Positions 27,285 through 35,599 of a DNA stretch of 64,000 nt are shown piece by piece. The stretch covers positions 124,001 through 188,000 of the forward strand of contig JBMONC010000084.1 of the NCBI GenBank assembly GCA_049324875.1. The letters run 5' to 3'. The notes under the pieces were generated by a model that saw only the letters and a list, made by a program, of their open reading frames with translations, had not been told where the DNA came from and did not search any database. The position numbers and the translations under genes are program-made. This stretch comes from JAWLHU01 sp049324875 (GTDB taxonomy: Bacteria; Bacillota; Sulfobacillia; Symbiobacteriales; Symbiobacteriaceae). Every line of letters starts with the position of its first letter. Positions within the stretch are counted from its first letter, which is position 1.

Positions 27285-28211
27285 ATGCGGTTCCTGCGAG
27301 TCTCCCTGGCCTCCCTGATGATCCTTCTGCTGATCGGCGGCACAGCCCTGGCGGCTGAGACCACCGAGAGCACCACCGAGAGCACGGCCGAGAGCACGGC
27401 CGAGAGCACCACCGAGACCAGCACCGAAACCTCCACGGGGACCACGGACGAAACCTCGACGGAGACCACGGACGAAACCTCGACGGAGACCACGGAAGAA
27501 ACCGCGACGGAGCCTTCCGTAACCGACGAGGTCTATGGGGTGACCGACGCTGTCTACGAGTTGAAGTTGAGCGGTACGGTGGTGGCGATCACCCCGCCCG
27601 ACGGCGACACCCCCGGGTCCATCACCCTGTTGATCGGCGGCAAGGAAGTGACCATCTCCTTCCCGGCGGATGCCGTCGAGGATGGGGAACCGATCGAGGT
27701 CGGCAGCTACATCGAGCTGAAGGGCACCACCGAGGCGGTGGAGAAGATCGAGGTCAGCGAGGCGGATGAGGAGTCCGAGACCGAGGTGAAGACCGCGGTC
27801 GCAGGGGTGACCGCCGGCGCCGAGGGCGAGGGTGCCACCATCACCCTGATGATCGCCGGCCAGCCCGTCACCTTCACGGCGGAGGAGTTAGGGATTCCGG
27901 CCGAGGCGGTCAGCCTGATCACGGTCGGGGCCGAATTCAAGCTGGAAACCAATCAAGATGGCGAGACGGAGATGAAGATCTCCAGCGAGCTGGGCACGGT
28001 GAAGGTCGAGGTCGACGAGGACGGAACCGTCGAGGTGAAGGTGGAGACCGGCGAGAAGAAGGGCAAGGGCCACGAGATCGCCGAGGAGAAGAAGGCCGAG
28101 GCCGAGGCGAAGAAGGAAGCGGCGAAGAAGAAGGCGGAGGAGGCCAAGGAGAAGGCCAAGGCCAAGAAGGAAGCCGCCAAGGCTAAGGGCAAGGGAAAGG
28201 GCAAGAAGTAG
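27285..28211 (+). CDS. Exported Thr/Glu-rich and Lys/Ala-rich protein under c-di-GMP control
   Basis: 308 residues, no recognised family. A signal peptide (MRFLRVSLASLMILLLIGG, cleavage near TALA-AE) is followed by a Thr/Glu/Ser repeat zone to about residue 75. A central part of two beta-rich segments (SGTVVAITPPDGDTPG..., VTAGAEGEGATITLMIAG) resembles DUF5666-type small beta domains. The last ~70 residues are Lys/Glu/Ala repeats (EEKKAEAEAKKEAAKKKAEE) that form a very basic helical tail, like TolA or histone-H1-like tails. ATG 27285 (GTG at 27282 also possible) follows AAAGGAG. Control by a c-di-GMP riboswitch suggests a surface, adhesion or matrix role. Confidence 0.85.
   Translation: MRFLRVSLASLMILLLIGGTALAAETTESTTESTAESTAESTTETSTETSTGTTDETSTETTDETSTETTEETATEPSVTDEVYGVTDAVYELKLSGTVVAITPPDGDTPGSITLLIGGKEVTISFPADAVEDGEPIEVGSYIELKGTTEAVEKIEVSEADEESETEVKTAVAGVTAGAEGEGATITLMIAGQPVTFTAEELGIPAEAVSLITVGAEFKLETNQDGETEMKISSELGTVKVEVDEDGTVEVKVETGEKKGKGHEIAEEKKAEAEAKKEAAKKKAEEAKEKAKAKKEAAKAKGKGKGKK
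27361..27503 (+). repeat. Tandem repeats encoding the Thr/Glu region
   Basis: 12-base units of the ACCGAGAGCACC type are followed by two identical 24-base copies (27441-27464 and 27465-27488) and a partial third. They encode Thr/Glu-rich repeats of the exported protein and could vary in copy number. Confidence 0.8.
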
Positions 28212-28219
28212 ACGTAACG

Positions 28220-28248
28220 GCAGCCGGGGGTGATCCCCCGGCTGCTTT
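28220..28248 (+). terminator. Intrinsic terminator after the riboswitch-controlled gene
   Basis: Perfect 11-bp stem GCAGCCGGGGG/CCCCCGGCTGC with a TGAT loop, then a short TTT tail. Confidence 0.75.
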
Positions 28249-28339
28249 GATCTTGACCCAGCCCCTGGACCGGGACCACCACCGCAAGGCAGGATCTGGC
28301 CCAGTGGGAGCGGAAACAAGATGCGTCGGAGGTGAGCCC

Positions 28340-29038
28340 ATGGCAGCCCGCAGGGAGAGCGACCTGTACACCCCCATCAAGGAGTTCTTGCAACAGCAGG
28401 GCTACACCGTTCGCGGCGAGGTGAACGGCTGTGACCTGGTCGGGGTGCGGGGCGAGGATCTGGTGATTGTGGAGCTGAAGGTGGCCTTCAACCTGGCCCT
28501 CCTGCTCCAGGGTGTTCAGCGGCAGGCGGTGACCGACGCCGTCTACCTGGCGGTGGAGGCGCCCCGCAAAACCCGCAGCGGCCCCCGCTGGAGCGAGATC
28601 CGCGGGCTCTGCCGCCGGCTGGGCCTGGGGCTGATCTTCATCCACTTCACGGGCAAGGCGCCGACGGTCGAGGTGCTCTGTGACCCGGAGCCCTATATCC
28701 CCCGGAAGCAGCCAAAGATGCGGGGGCGGCTGCTCAAGGAGTTTCAGCGCCGCAGCGGCGACCACAACACGGGCGGTACCTCCCGGCGCCCGGTGGTCAC
28801 CGCCTACCGGGAGGAGGCGCTGCGAACCGCCGCCTACCTGGCGGAACATGGCCCCAGCCAGCCCCGAACCATCCGCAAGGAGACCGGGGCCGAGCGGAGC
28901 GCCACGATCCTGCAGGACAACGTCTACGGCTGGTTTGAGCGCATCGAGCGAGGCGTCTATCAGATCACGCCCAAAGGAAAGCAAGCGCTTGCTCAGTATG
29001 CAGATGTGGTGGCTGCGGCCCGGCAACCGGAAACATAA
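28340..29038 (+). CDS. DUF2161 protein (PD-(D/E)XK nuclease-like)
   Basis: 232 residues. Residues 1-70 fit the DUF2161 family: SDLYTPIKEFLQQQGY, then CDLVGVRGEDLVIVELK, where the Asp and the ELK give a PD-(D/E)XK-type active site. The C-terminal third (TAAYLAEHGPSQPRTIRKETG... to ITPKGKQAL) looks like a winged helix. The family is predicted to be phosphodiesterases, target unknown. ATG 28340 has GGAGGTGA five bases upstream; the longer frame starting at 28247 has no ribosome-binding site. It stands alone after a terminator. Confidence 0.82.
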   Translation: MAARRESDLYTPIKEFLQQQGYTVRGEVNGCDLVGVRGEDLVIVELKVAFNLALLLQGVQRQAVTDAVYLAVEAPRKTRSGPRWSEIRGLCRRLGLGLIFIHFTGKAPTVEVLCDPEPYIPRKQPKMRGRLLKEFQRRSGDHNTGGTSRRPVVTAYREEALRTAAYLAEHGPSQPRTIRKETGAERSATILQDNVYGWFERIERGVYQITPKGKQALAQYADVVAAARQPET

Positions 29039-29074
29039 GGACGGGGCGCCCGCGAAAGGCGGCCCCGTCCTGTT

Positions 29075-30433
29075 TTACGTTGCCTGTTCGCCGTCGGACC
29101 AGCCGTTCTGGCGGATCACATCCCGGTACCAGAGGGCGCTGTCCTTCAGGATCCGGCGCTGGGTGGGATAGTCCACGTAGACAATGCCAAACCGCTTCTC
29201 GTACCCCCAGGCCCACTCAAAGTTGTCCAGCAGCGACCAGACATAAAAGCCCTTCAGGTTGACGCCGGCCTGTATCGCGGCATGGGCGGCTGCAAAGTGG
29301 TCCCTCAGGTACTGGAGGCGCCCCGTGTCGTGGACGCGGCCGTCCGGCCCGAGCACGTCCGGCATGGCGCACCCGTTTTCGTGGATGTAGAGCGGGAGGC
29401 CGCGCGTCCAGTCCTGCTCGATGCGGATCAGCAGCTGCCGGAGGCAATCGGGGACGATCTCCCAGTTCTGATCCGTCACCGGCGCGGTCGGAGGCAAGGT
29501 CCTGATGCCGAAGAAGGGGCTGCTCGGGTCGGCCTGGCAGACAGCCCGGGTGTAGTAGTTCAGGCCCAGGAAGTCGATCGGCTGGCTGATCAGCTGCATG
29601 TCCCCATTGGCGATGAAGTCGATGGGCGCCATCCCCCTGTAGTGGACGAGGATGTCCTCGGGGTAGCTCCCCCGGAAGATCGGGTCGGCAAACCAGCGGT
29701 TGGCGTAGCCGTCAAACCGATGGGCAGCCTCCCGGTCCTCCAGGGTGTCGGTGGCAGGCACCCCGACCGTCATGTTGAGGGTGATCCCGATCTGCTTCTC
29801 CTTGGGCATCAACTGCCGGAAGGCCTGCAGACCAAGGCCGTGGGCGAGCAGGACGTGGTGCGAGACCCGGACCGCCAGCGGCCAGTCCTGGTAGCCGGGG
29901 GCGTGCTCACCGGAGGCATGGCTGACGAAGGCCACGCAGAAGGGCTCGTTGATGGTGGTCCAGGCGTCGACCACGTCGCCAAGCTCCCGGAACATGGTGG
30001 CTGCGTACTCCTGGAAGCGGTAGGCGGTCTCCCGGTTCCCCCACCCCCCCAGGTCCTGCAGCCCCTGGGGCAGATCCCAGTGGTAGAGGGTGGCCACCGG
30101 CTTGATTCCCCTGGACAGGAGTGCGTCCACAAGGCGCTTGTAAAAGTCGATCCCCTTGGGGTTGACCGCCCCGCTGCCCGTGGGGAAGATGCGGGGCCAG
30201 GCGATGGAGAATCGGTAGGAGTGAAGGCCCAGATCAGCCATCAGGGCGACGTCATCCAGGTACCGGTGGTAGTGATCGCAGGCCACGTCGCCGGTGTCGC
30301 CGTTGGCCACCTTGCCGGGGATGCGGGAGAAGGTGTCCCAGATGGACAGCCCCCGGCCATCCTCGTGGGCGGCGCCCTCGATCTGGTAGCTGGCGGTGGC
30401 TGCGCCCCATACAAAGTCCTTGGGGAAGTGCAT
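29075..30433 (-). CDS. GH1 beta-glucosidase
   Basis: Cytoplasmic glycoside hydrolase family 1, 452 residues, cleaving beta-glucosides such as cellobiose. N-terminal FPKDFVWGAATASYQIEGAA is the family signature. Catalytic acid/base Glu163 lies in TINEP, and the nucleophile Glu352 in HENG. Start ATG 30433 is chosen because GGAGG is six bases upstream; an extended frame to 30493 is unsupported. It is the last gene of the transport operon (17-base gap after the permease), consistent with hydrolysis of the imported oligosaccharide. Confidence 0.95.
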   Translation of the reverse strand: MHFPKDFVWGAATASYQIEGAAHEDGRGLSIWDTFSRIPGKVANGDTGDVACDHYHRYLDDVALMADLGLHSYRFSIAWPRIFPTGSGAVNPKGIDFYKRLVDALLSRGIKPVATLYHWDLPQGLQDLGGWGNRETAYRFQEYAATMFRELGDVVDAWTTINEPFCVAFVSHASGEHAPGYQDWPLAVRVSHHVLLAHGLGLQAFRQLMPKEKQIGITLNMTVGVPATDTLEDREAAHRFDGYANRWFADPIFRGSYPEDILVHYRGMAPIDFIANGDMQLISQPIDFLGLNYYTRAVCQADPSSPFFGIRTLPPTAPVTDQNWEIVPDCLRQLLIRIEQDWTRGLPLYIHENGCAMPDVLGPDGRVHDTGRLQYLRDHFAAAHAAIQAGVNLKGFYVWSLLDNFEWAWGYEKRFGIVYVDYPTQRRILKDSALWYRDVIRQNGWSDGEQAT

Positions 30434-30450
30434 AGTGATCCTCCGTTTCG

Positions 30451-31302
30451 TTACCCCTTCACGCTGCCTGCGGTCATGCCGCTGATGAACCACTTCTGGG
30501 TAGCAAAGAAGGTGATCAGCACGGGCAGCGTGGTCACCGTTGCTGCAGCCATCAGCAGGTCGTAGCGGTTGGTAAACTGGCCGACATAGAGCCGGATGCC
30601 GATGGGGATGGTGGCCACATCGGCCGAGGTGGTCATCACCCAGGCGAAGAGAAGCTCATCCCAGGCGGTCAGGAAGATGTAGACGCTGGTGGCGATCAGC
30701 CCCGGTGCGGAGAGCGGCAGAATCACCCGCAGGAAGGCCGAGAAGGGGGTGCAGCCGTCGATCAGGGCCGATTCCTCCAACTCCTTGGGGATGGTGGCGA
30801 AGAAGCCGCGCATGATCCAGATCGACATGGGGGTAAAGAAAGCGGTGTAGATGATCACCATGCCGTGGAATGTGTTGACCATGGGCAGGTTGAAGGTTGT
30901 CTTGATCCAGAGGAAGAGGAAGTAGATGGGCAGCAGGAACATGATGCCCGGGATCATCTGCGTCCCGATGATCGCCATGCCGTAGGCGTCGGAACCCTTG
31001 AAGCGGAAGCGGGCCATGGCGTAACCGGCCAGGGTGGCGAAGGTTCCGGCAAAGAGCGTGGTCAGGCCGCAGATGATCAGGCTGTTCCGCATGAAGTGGC
31101 CGAAGCGGACGTTCTCCCACATCTGCGAGTAGTTCTGCCAGCGGGGCGCCGCCAGACTGATATTGCCGGTCAGCAACTGGGTGTTCCCCTGGAGGGAGGC
31201 GATCACCATCCAGACGATCGGGAAGATCGTCACCAGCACGACCAGGAGCGTCAGCAGGGCCAGCAACCCCTGGTGTACCTTTTTCCAGGCCTGCGGTGTC
31301 AT
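30451..31302 (-). CDS. Sugar ABC transporter permease (MalG-like)
   Basis: 283-residue inner-membrane permease with about six helices and the EAA loop (ELEESALIDGCTPFSAFLRVILPLSAPGL), which contacts the ATPase. The start overlaps the upstream permease stop (ATGA), so the two are coupled. Works with the permease at 31299 and the binding protein at 34074. No ATPase gene is present in the locus, so a shared MsmX-type ATPase encoded elsewhere is likely. Confidence 0.94.
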   Translation of the reverse strand: MTPQAWKKVHQGLLALLTLLVVLVTIFPIVWMVIASLQGNTQLLTGNISLAAPRWQNYSQMWENVRFGHFMRNSLIICGLTTLFAGTFATLAGYAMARFRFKGSDAYGMAIIGTQMIPGIMFLLPIYFLFLWIKTTFNLPMVNTFHGMVIIYTAFFTPMSIWIMRGFFATIPKELEESALIDGCTPFSAFLRVILPLSAPGLIATSVYIFLTAWDELLFAWVMTTSADVATIPIGIRLYVGQFTNRYDLLMAAATVTTLPVLITFFATQKWFISGMTAGSVKG

Positions 31303-32279
31303 TGGATGATCAACTCCCGTCGGAAGATGCGGTACCAGAGCCAGACGACGATCATCATCAATACCATCAGGATGACGGAGGCGGCGGCGCCATAACCGAA
31401 GAGCCAGCTGCCGAAGGACTGGCGCTGAATCGCCACCATCAGCAGATCACCCCACTCGCCGGGGAAACCGGCACCGTTGCCGAACATCATGATGACGATG
31501 TTGTAGGCGTACACGTTGTTGATGATCTGGAAGAGCAGCTGGATGGAGATCACCGGCATCATCAGCGGCAGGGTGATGTGGCGGAACTTGTGCCAGGGGG
31601 AAGCCCCGTCGATGGCGGCGGCCTCATAGATGTCGTCCGGTATGGTCTGGAGCGCCGCCAGGAAGACGATGAAGACGTACGGCCAGGAGCGCCAGACCGT
31701 GGGAATGATGATCGCCCAGAGGGTGTTGGGGCCGATCAGCCAGAAGGGCTTCTCTGGCAGGATGTGCAGCCAGTCCACCAGGATGCGGTTGATGATGCCC
31801 GAATCCTGCTGCCACATGAAGCCCCAGAGGATGCCTACCACGTAGCTCGGGACGACCCAGGGCAGCAGCATCGCGGTTCGGGCCCAGGTGCGGCCCCGGA
31901 AGTTCCGGTTCATCAGCAGCGCCACCGCCATGCCGGTCACCAGCACCAGGGTGGTGACCACCACGGCGTAGATGGCGGTGTTGCGCGCCGCCAGCGCCAG
32001 CCCTGCCCGCACCGGGTTCTCCGGGTCGAAGAGGACCCGGTAGTAGTTGTCGAAGCCGACGAAGGGCGCCCTCAGGAACTGGCGCAGGGTGTACTGGTTC
32101 AGCTTGAGGAACGACATGGCGATGCCCTGGAGCATGGGAATCAGGTGGACCAGGATCATGAAGAGGACAGCTGGCGCCACCAGTTTGTAGGCCAACCCGT
32201 TGCGCCGCCACTCCTGGGCCAGGGCGCCCCCCTTCTTGGGCGCCGGCACAGGGGTGGTTTTGGGCGTAATCGTACTCAT
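31299..32279 (-). CDS. Sugar ABC transporter permease (MalF-like)
   Basis: 326-residue permease with an N-terminal cytoplasmic leader (PKTTPVPAPKKGGALAQEW), several hydrophobic helices and the EAA loop DIYEAAAIDGASPWHKFRHITLP. It lies between GH9 and the partner permease, with ribosome-binding site GGAGG before ATG 32279. Imports the oligosaccharide captured by the lipoprotein at 34074. Confidence 0.94.
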   Translation of the reverse strand: MSTITPKTTPVPAPKKGGALAQEWRRNGLAYKLVAPAVLFMILVHLIPMLQGIAMSFLKLNQYTLRQFLRAPFVGFDNYYRVLFDPENPVRAGLALAARNTAIYAVVVTTLVLVTGMAVALLMNRNFRGRTWARTAMLLPWVVPSYVVGILWGFMWQQDSGIINRILVDWLHILPEKPFWLIGPNTLWAIIIPTVWRSWPYVFIVFLAALQTIPDDIYEAAAIDGASPWHKFRHITLPLMMPVISIQLLFQIINNVYAYNIVIMMFGNGAGFPGEWGDLLMVAIQRQSFGSWLFGYGAAASVILMVLMMIVVWLWYRIFRRELIIQ

Positions 32280-32308
32280 GGCAAGACCTCCTCCAAGGGC
32301 ATCCCGGA

Positions 32309-33997
32309 CTAGCGGAAGTCAGGACCGTAGGCGAACCAGCCAGCGACAAAGACCAGCGGCGCATTGTAATCAATTGCCGGTTCGTTGCTGCTGTACGAGC
32401 GGTCATCATCCACGTAGGAGCGGGCGCCGAGGCCCTTCGGCACATGGCTGTCCTGTCCCCGGTCGTTGGGGCCGCCCACCAGGAGGCCCGGTACGGTCTT
32501 CCCGGTGGCCACCCAGAGCCGGTGATGGGGGTGTTTGGCCGGGTTGGCACCCACCCCGGTCACGAAGGAGCGCTCCAGGGGGTTGCGCCCCAGCACCCAG
32601 TCCAGCTGGGCGGCAGCCGTCGGCAGGTAGCTGGCGTCGGGCTTCAGCTTGTTGGCCAGGATCAGGTGCAGGGCGATCGCCTGCGTGGCCTTGGCCGAGG
32701 CCCATTCGTATTCGCTCAGGCCGAGCGCCACCCCGTAGGGATGCTGTCGGGCTCGCTCCACCCGCTTCTTCGCCTCGGCCAGCAGCAGCTCCTCCACCCG
32801 GGCGCGGAAGGCCGGGTCCGCCTGGGGGGTGAAGGCGTAGGTGAAGAGCGCCAGCCCGGTGGCGTTGGCCCAGTTGATCGGGCCAACGGATTCCCGTGGG
32901 TTCTCCGTCAGGTAGCGCTCGTAGGCGGCGTCACCGGTCAGGGCAAAGAGTTCAGCCGCAGCCCAGAGCCGGGCGTGACGGTCGCTGTTGGAGAGATAAG
33001 GGCCGGTATTCCCGACCGGAGGGTTGATCAGGTTCGGGTGGGCCTGCAGCCAGGTCCAGGCCTGGAGCGCCGCCGCCTTCAGCCGCTCGGCGTAGGGCGG
33101 GTCGACGGCCGCGAAGGTCCGGGCCGCCTGCGCCGTGGTGGCGGCGAACAGGGCGGTGCTGGCGGTGCCCACCGGGTAGAGGATCAGGGGGGCGGTGTCC
33201 GCCTCGGGCATGATCATCCCGGGGAAGCGCTCGGTGGTCACCTTGTGGTGGACAGCGCCGTCGGCCCGCTGCATCTTCAGCATCCAGTCCAGCTCGAAGC
33301 GGACCTCGGTCAGCAGGTCGGTGCCCTCCAGGTTGACCTGAGCCACCCTGGGGAGGTGCTGGTGAAGCAGCAGGAGTTGGCCGATGGTGACCGCCGCCGG
33401 TGGGATGTACTTGCCGTAGTCACCGGCATCGTGCCAGCCGCCGGATACATCCACGGTCTGGGTCGGGTCATCATAGAGCCGGGCCGGCGTCAGGTGGCAG
33501 GCCTCATGGGTCAGGCCGGTCACCGGATCGTTCAGGGGCACGCCGCAGCGCTGCAGGTAGTAGGCGCGGGCGGCCTTGCGGAAGAGGTCGCTGTACACAT
33601 CGGGCCCAACCTGAAAGGGGGCCGACTCGCTGGCCCCGGCCCGCAGCTTGTAGGTGCCCTCCGCCTGAAGTTGGGAGAAGTCGGCCAGCCAGGCCTTCTT
33701 TCCCCCGGGCTCCGGCTCGTTGAGGGGTCCCTGCAGGGCGCCGGAGAGCACCTCCGCTCCATCCGCCGCTCGCACCACCCGGAACCTGGTGGGTGCCGGC
33801 TCCGTCTCGTCAGGCAGGTAGAGGGTAGCCACCTTGGGCGCCTTGGGCAGATAGCCCACCTGATTCAGGGCGAAACCAACGCGAACCTGCGGCTCCATCG
33901 CTTCCTCCTTGGGCGGGGCGGGTGCCGGGCCGGTCGTACAGGCGGCCAGCAGAAGGCCGGAGAGGACCGCTGCGGCGGCACGGTGGATGAACTTCAT
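32309..33997 (-). CDS. GH9 endoglucanase-like lipoprotein
   Basis: 562 residues, glycoside hydrolase family 9. A lipoprotein signal ends in the lipobox LLAAC. An Ig-like N-terminal module (VGFALNQVGYLPKAPKVATL) is followed by the (alpha/alpha)6 barrel. Catalytic-site motifs are SGGWHDAGDYGKY (two Asp) and SNEPAIDYNA near the C-terminus (Glu); the GRNPLERSFVTG loop precedes it. Start ATG 33997 is chosen as GGGGAG is eight bases away; the longer frame is unsupported. Probably trims beta-glucans at the membrane surface before uptake; exo- or endo-action cannot be told. Confidence 0.92.
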   Translation of the reverse strand: MKFIHRAAAAVLSGLLLAACTTGPAPAPPKEEAMEPQVRVGFALNQVGYLPKAPKVATLYLPDETEPAPTRFRVVRAADGAEVLSGALQGPLNEPEPGGKKAWLADFSQLQAEGTYKLRAGASESAPFQVGPDVYSDLFRKAARAYYLQRCGVPLNDPVTGLTHEACHLTPARLYDDPTQTVDVSGGWHDAGDYGKYIPPAAVTIGQLLLLHQHLPRVAQVNLEGTDLLTEVRFELDWMLKMQRADGAVHHKVTTERFPGMIMPEADTAPLILYPVGTASTALFAATTAQAARTFAAVDPPYAERLKAAALQAWTWLQAHPNLINPPVGNTGPYLSNSDRHARLWAAAELFALTGDAAYERYLTENPRESVGPINWANATGLALFTYAFTPQADPAFRARVEELLLAEAKKRVERARQHPYGVALGLSEYEWASAKATQAIALHLILANKLKPDASYLPTAAAQLDWVLGRNPLERSFVTGVGANPAKHPHHRLWVATGKTVPGLLVGGPNDRGQDSHVPKGLGARSYVDDDRSYSSNEPAIDYNAPLVFVAGWFAYGPDFR

Positions 33998-34023
33998 GCG
34001 CATCGCTCCCCACGGGGTGGTGG

Positions 34024-34055
34024 AAAAAGGGGTGCGGCCGGTGGGACCGCACCCC
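34024..34055 (-). terminator. Intrinsic terminator or attenuator after the binding-protein gene
   Basis: On the minus strand GGGGTGCGG/CCGCACCCC (9-bp stem) followed by a run of five T. It sits inside the operon between the binding protein and GH9, so it probably lowers downstream expression relative to the binding protein. Confidence 0.85.
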
Positions 34056-34073
34056 TTTCGCCGCAAGGACAGG

Positions 34074-35459
34074 TTACTGCTTCAGGAGGTTTGTCGCTTC
34101 CTTGGCAGCCTCGTCGAGGACCTTCTTCACTGCATCCCGGCTGTAGGTGCCGGAGACGCCGGCGGTCATGTCCCAGATGGTCGCGATGTGCTTGACGTAG
34201 ACGCCTTCAAGAGCGCCCCACTGCGGGATCGAGGCGTAGCTGCGGCCATCCTTGGCGGCCTCGTAGAAGGCGCCGTAGTTGGCGTTGACCGCCCTCATAT
34301 CCGCCTCCACCGACTTCTGGGCGGGCAGCATGCCGGAGAACTTGGCGTAGGTCAGCTGGGCCTCCTTGCTCTGGAGGAACTTCAGCGCCTCCCAGGCCTC
34401 GGCCTTGTGCTTGGAGGACTTCATGATCGCCAGGTTGGAGCCGCCGAAGAAGGTGAAGCGACCCTTCGGACCGCTCGGGATCGGAGCAACGGCGTAGTTC
34501 TTCGCTGTGATGGTATCGGCGCCGCCGTTCTTGTCAGCCGGGGTGTAGTAGTGGCGGATTAGCCACGGGCCGGCGAAGGTGACGGCGAAGTCGCCCACAT
34601 GGAACATCTGCTCAACGTCGGCGCTGTTCTTCTCCAGGACGGCCAGGGGGGCAAGGCCCTCCTTCGCCAGGGAGGTGTAGAACATCATGCCATCGACGGC
34701 GGCCTCGGAGTTGATGGCGGAGGCCTTGTTATCGCTGGTCAGCTCGGCGCCGCCGGCGCCCCAGACCCACGGCATGATGTTGTGGAGCACGTTCCAGTCG
34801 TTCTTGCCCGGGAAGCCGATCGCGGCCATCTTCTTGCCCTCGATCTCGGTCCCGTTGATCTTCTGGAGCGCCGCCTTGAAGGTATCCCAGTTCTTGAAGG
34901 CCTCCTTCGGGTCAACCCCGGCCTTCTGGAAGACATCGGTCCGGTAGAAGGCGGCCCGGACATCCATGAACCACGGGAGGGCGTAGACCTCCTTGTCGCC
35001 GGCGATGGAGGCGGTGTTCCAGGAGGCGGGGAAGAAGGCGTCCTTGCCGCCGACCTCCTGCACCTTGCTGGTCAGGGGCTCCAGGGCGCCCATGGCGGCG
35101 ATCGCCGGAACCCAGGTGGTGCCCAACTGGAGCAGGTCAGGCCCCTCGCCCGAGGTGGCTGCCGCCGTGATCTTCGTCCAGGCGGAACCCCAGTCGAGAA
35201 CGGTGACCTTGATGGTGATGTGCTTGTTCTTGTCAAGGAAGGGCTTGAAGGTGTCCAGCATGTCCTGCTCGGACTGGGAGCTGTTGGGCATGATCCACAT
35301 GTTCAGGGTGACCGGGTCGGGAGCTTTGGCCGGTTCGGGGGTGCTGGCGGGCTTGTCGGCAGGGGCCGGGGTCTTGCTGGTGCCGCTGCTGCAGCCAACG
35401 GCTGCGATCATCAGGAACAGGGCCATGATCAGGGCGAGTGTGCGGGACCACTTCGTCAT
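34074..35459 (-). CDS. Extracellular solute-binding lipoprotein (sugar ABC transporter)
   Basis: 461 residues. A lipoprotein signal with lipobox AAVGC is followed by a Pro/Ala-rich linker and a family-1 solute-binding fold (VTLNMWIMPNSSQSEQDML; YALPWFMDVRAAFYRTDVF; GGSNLAIMKSSKHKAEAWEAL). ATG 35459 has GGAGG eight bases upstream. First gene of the operon and likely its most expressed. Predicted substrate is a beta-gluco-oligosaccharide, inferred from the GH9 and GH1 neighbours. Confidence 0.95.
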   Translation of the reverse strand: MTKWSRTLALIMALFLMIAAVGCSSGTSKTPAPADKPASTPEPAKAPDPVTLNMWIMPNSSQSEQDMLDTFKPFLDKNKHITIKVTVLDWGSAWTKITAAATSGEGPDLLQLGTTWVPAIAAMGALEPLTSKVQEVGGKDAFFPASWNTASIAGDKEVYALPWFMDVRAAFYRTDVFQKAGVDPKEAFKNWDTFKAALQKINGTEIEGKKMAAIGFPGKNDWNVLHNIMPWVWGAGGAELTSDNKASAINSEAAVDGMMFYTSLAKEGLAPLAVLEKNSADVEQMFHVGDFAVTFAGPWLIRHYYTPADKNGGADTITAKNYAVAPIPSGPKGRFTFFGGSNLAIMKSSKHKAEAWEALKFLQSKEAQLTYAKFSGMLPAQKSVEADMRAVNANYGAFYEAAKDGRSYASIPQWGALEGVYVKHIATIWDMTAGVSGTYSRDAVKKVLDEAAKEATNLLKQ

Positions 35460-35524
35460 CGGTGTGACCTCCCTACTTCTCTGATCGACCAGCTATGAAA
35501 GCGGGATTTGCTCCCGACGGGACC

Positions 35525-35536
35525 GAAAACGTTTAC
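35525..35536. promoter_or_regulatory. LacI-family operator upstream of the sugar operon
   Basis: GAAAACGTTTAC, an imperfect palindrome with the ACGT centre typical of LacI-family sites, 65 bases upstream of the binding-protein start. It shares the half-site GAAAACG with the site at 36638. Confidence 0.6.
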
Positions 35537-35599
35537 GGAACCGCCCGCAGGGGGCGCCGGCTGAGGGGTGAGGGGAAGCCCCCCAGCCGCCAGATGAGC

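Noticed and set aside
33998..34066. Longer N-terminus of the GH9 protein
   Set aside because: The extension precedes the lipoprotein signal and lacks a ribosome-binding site.
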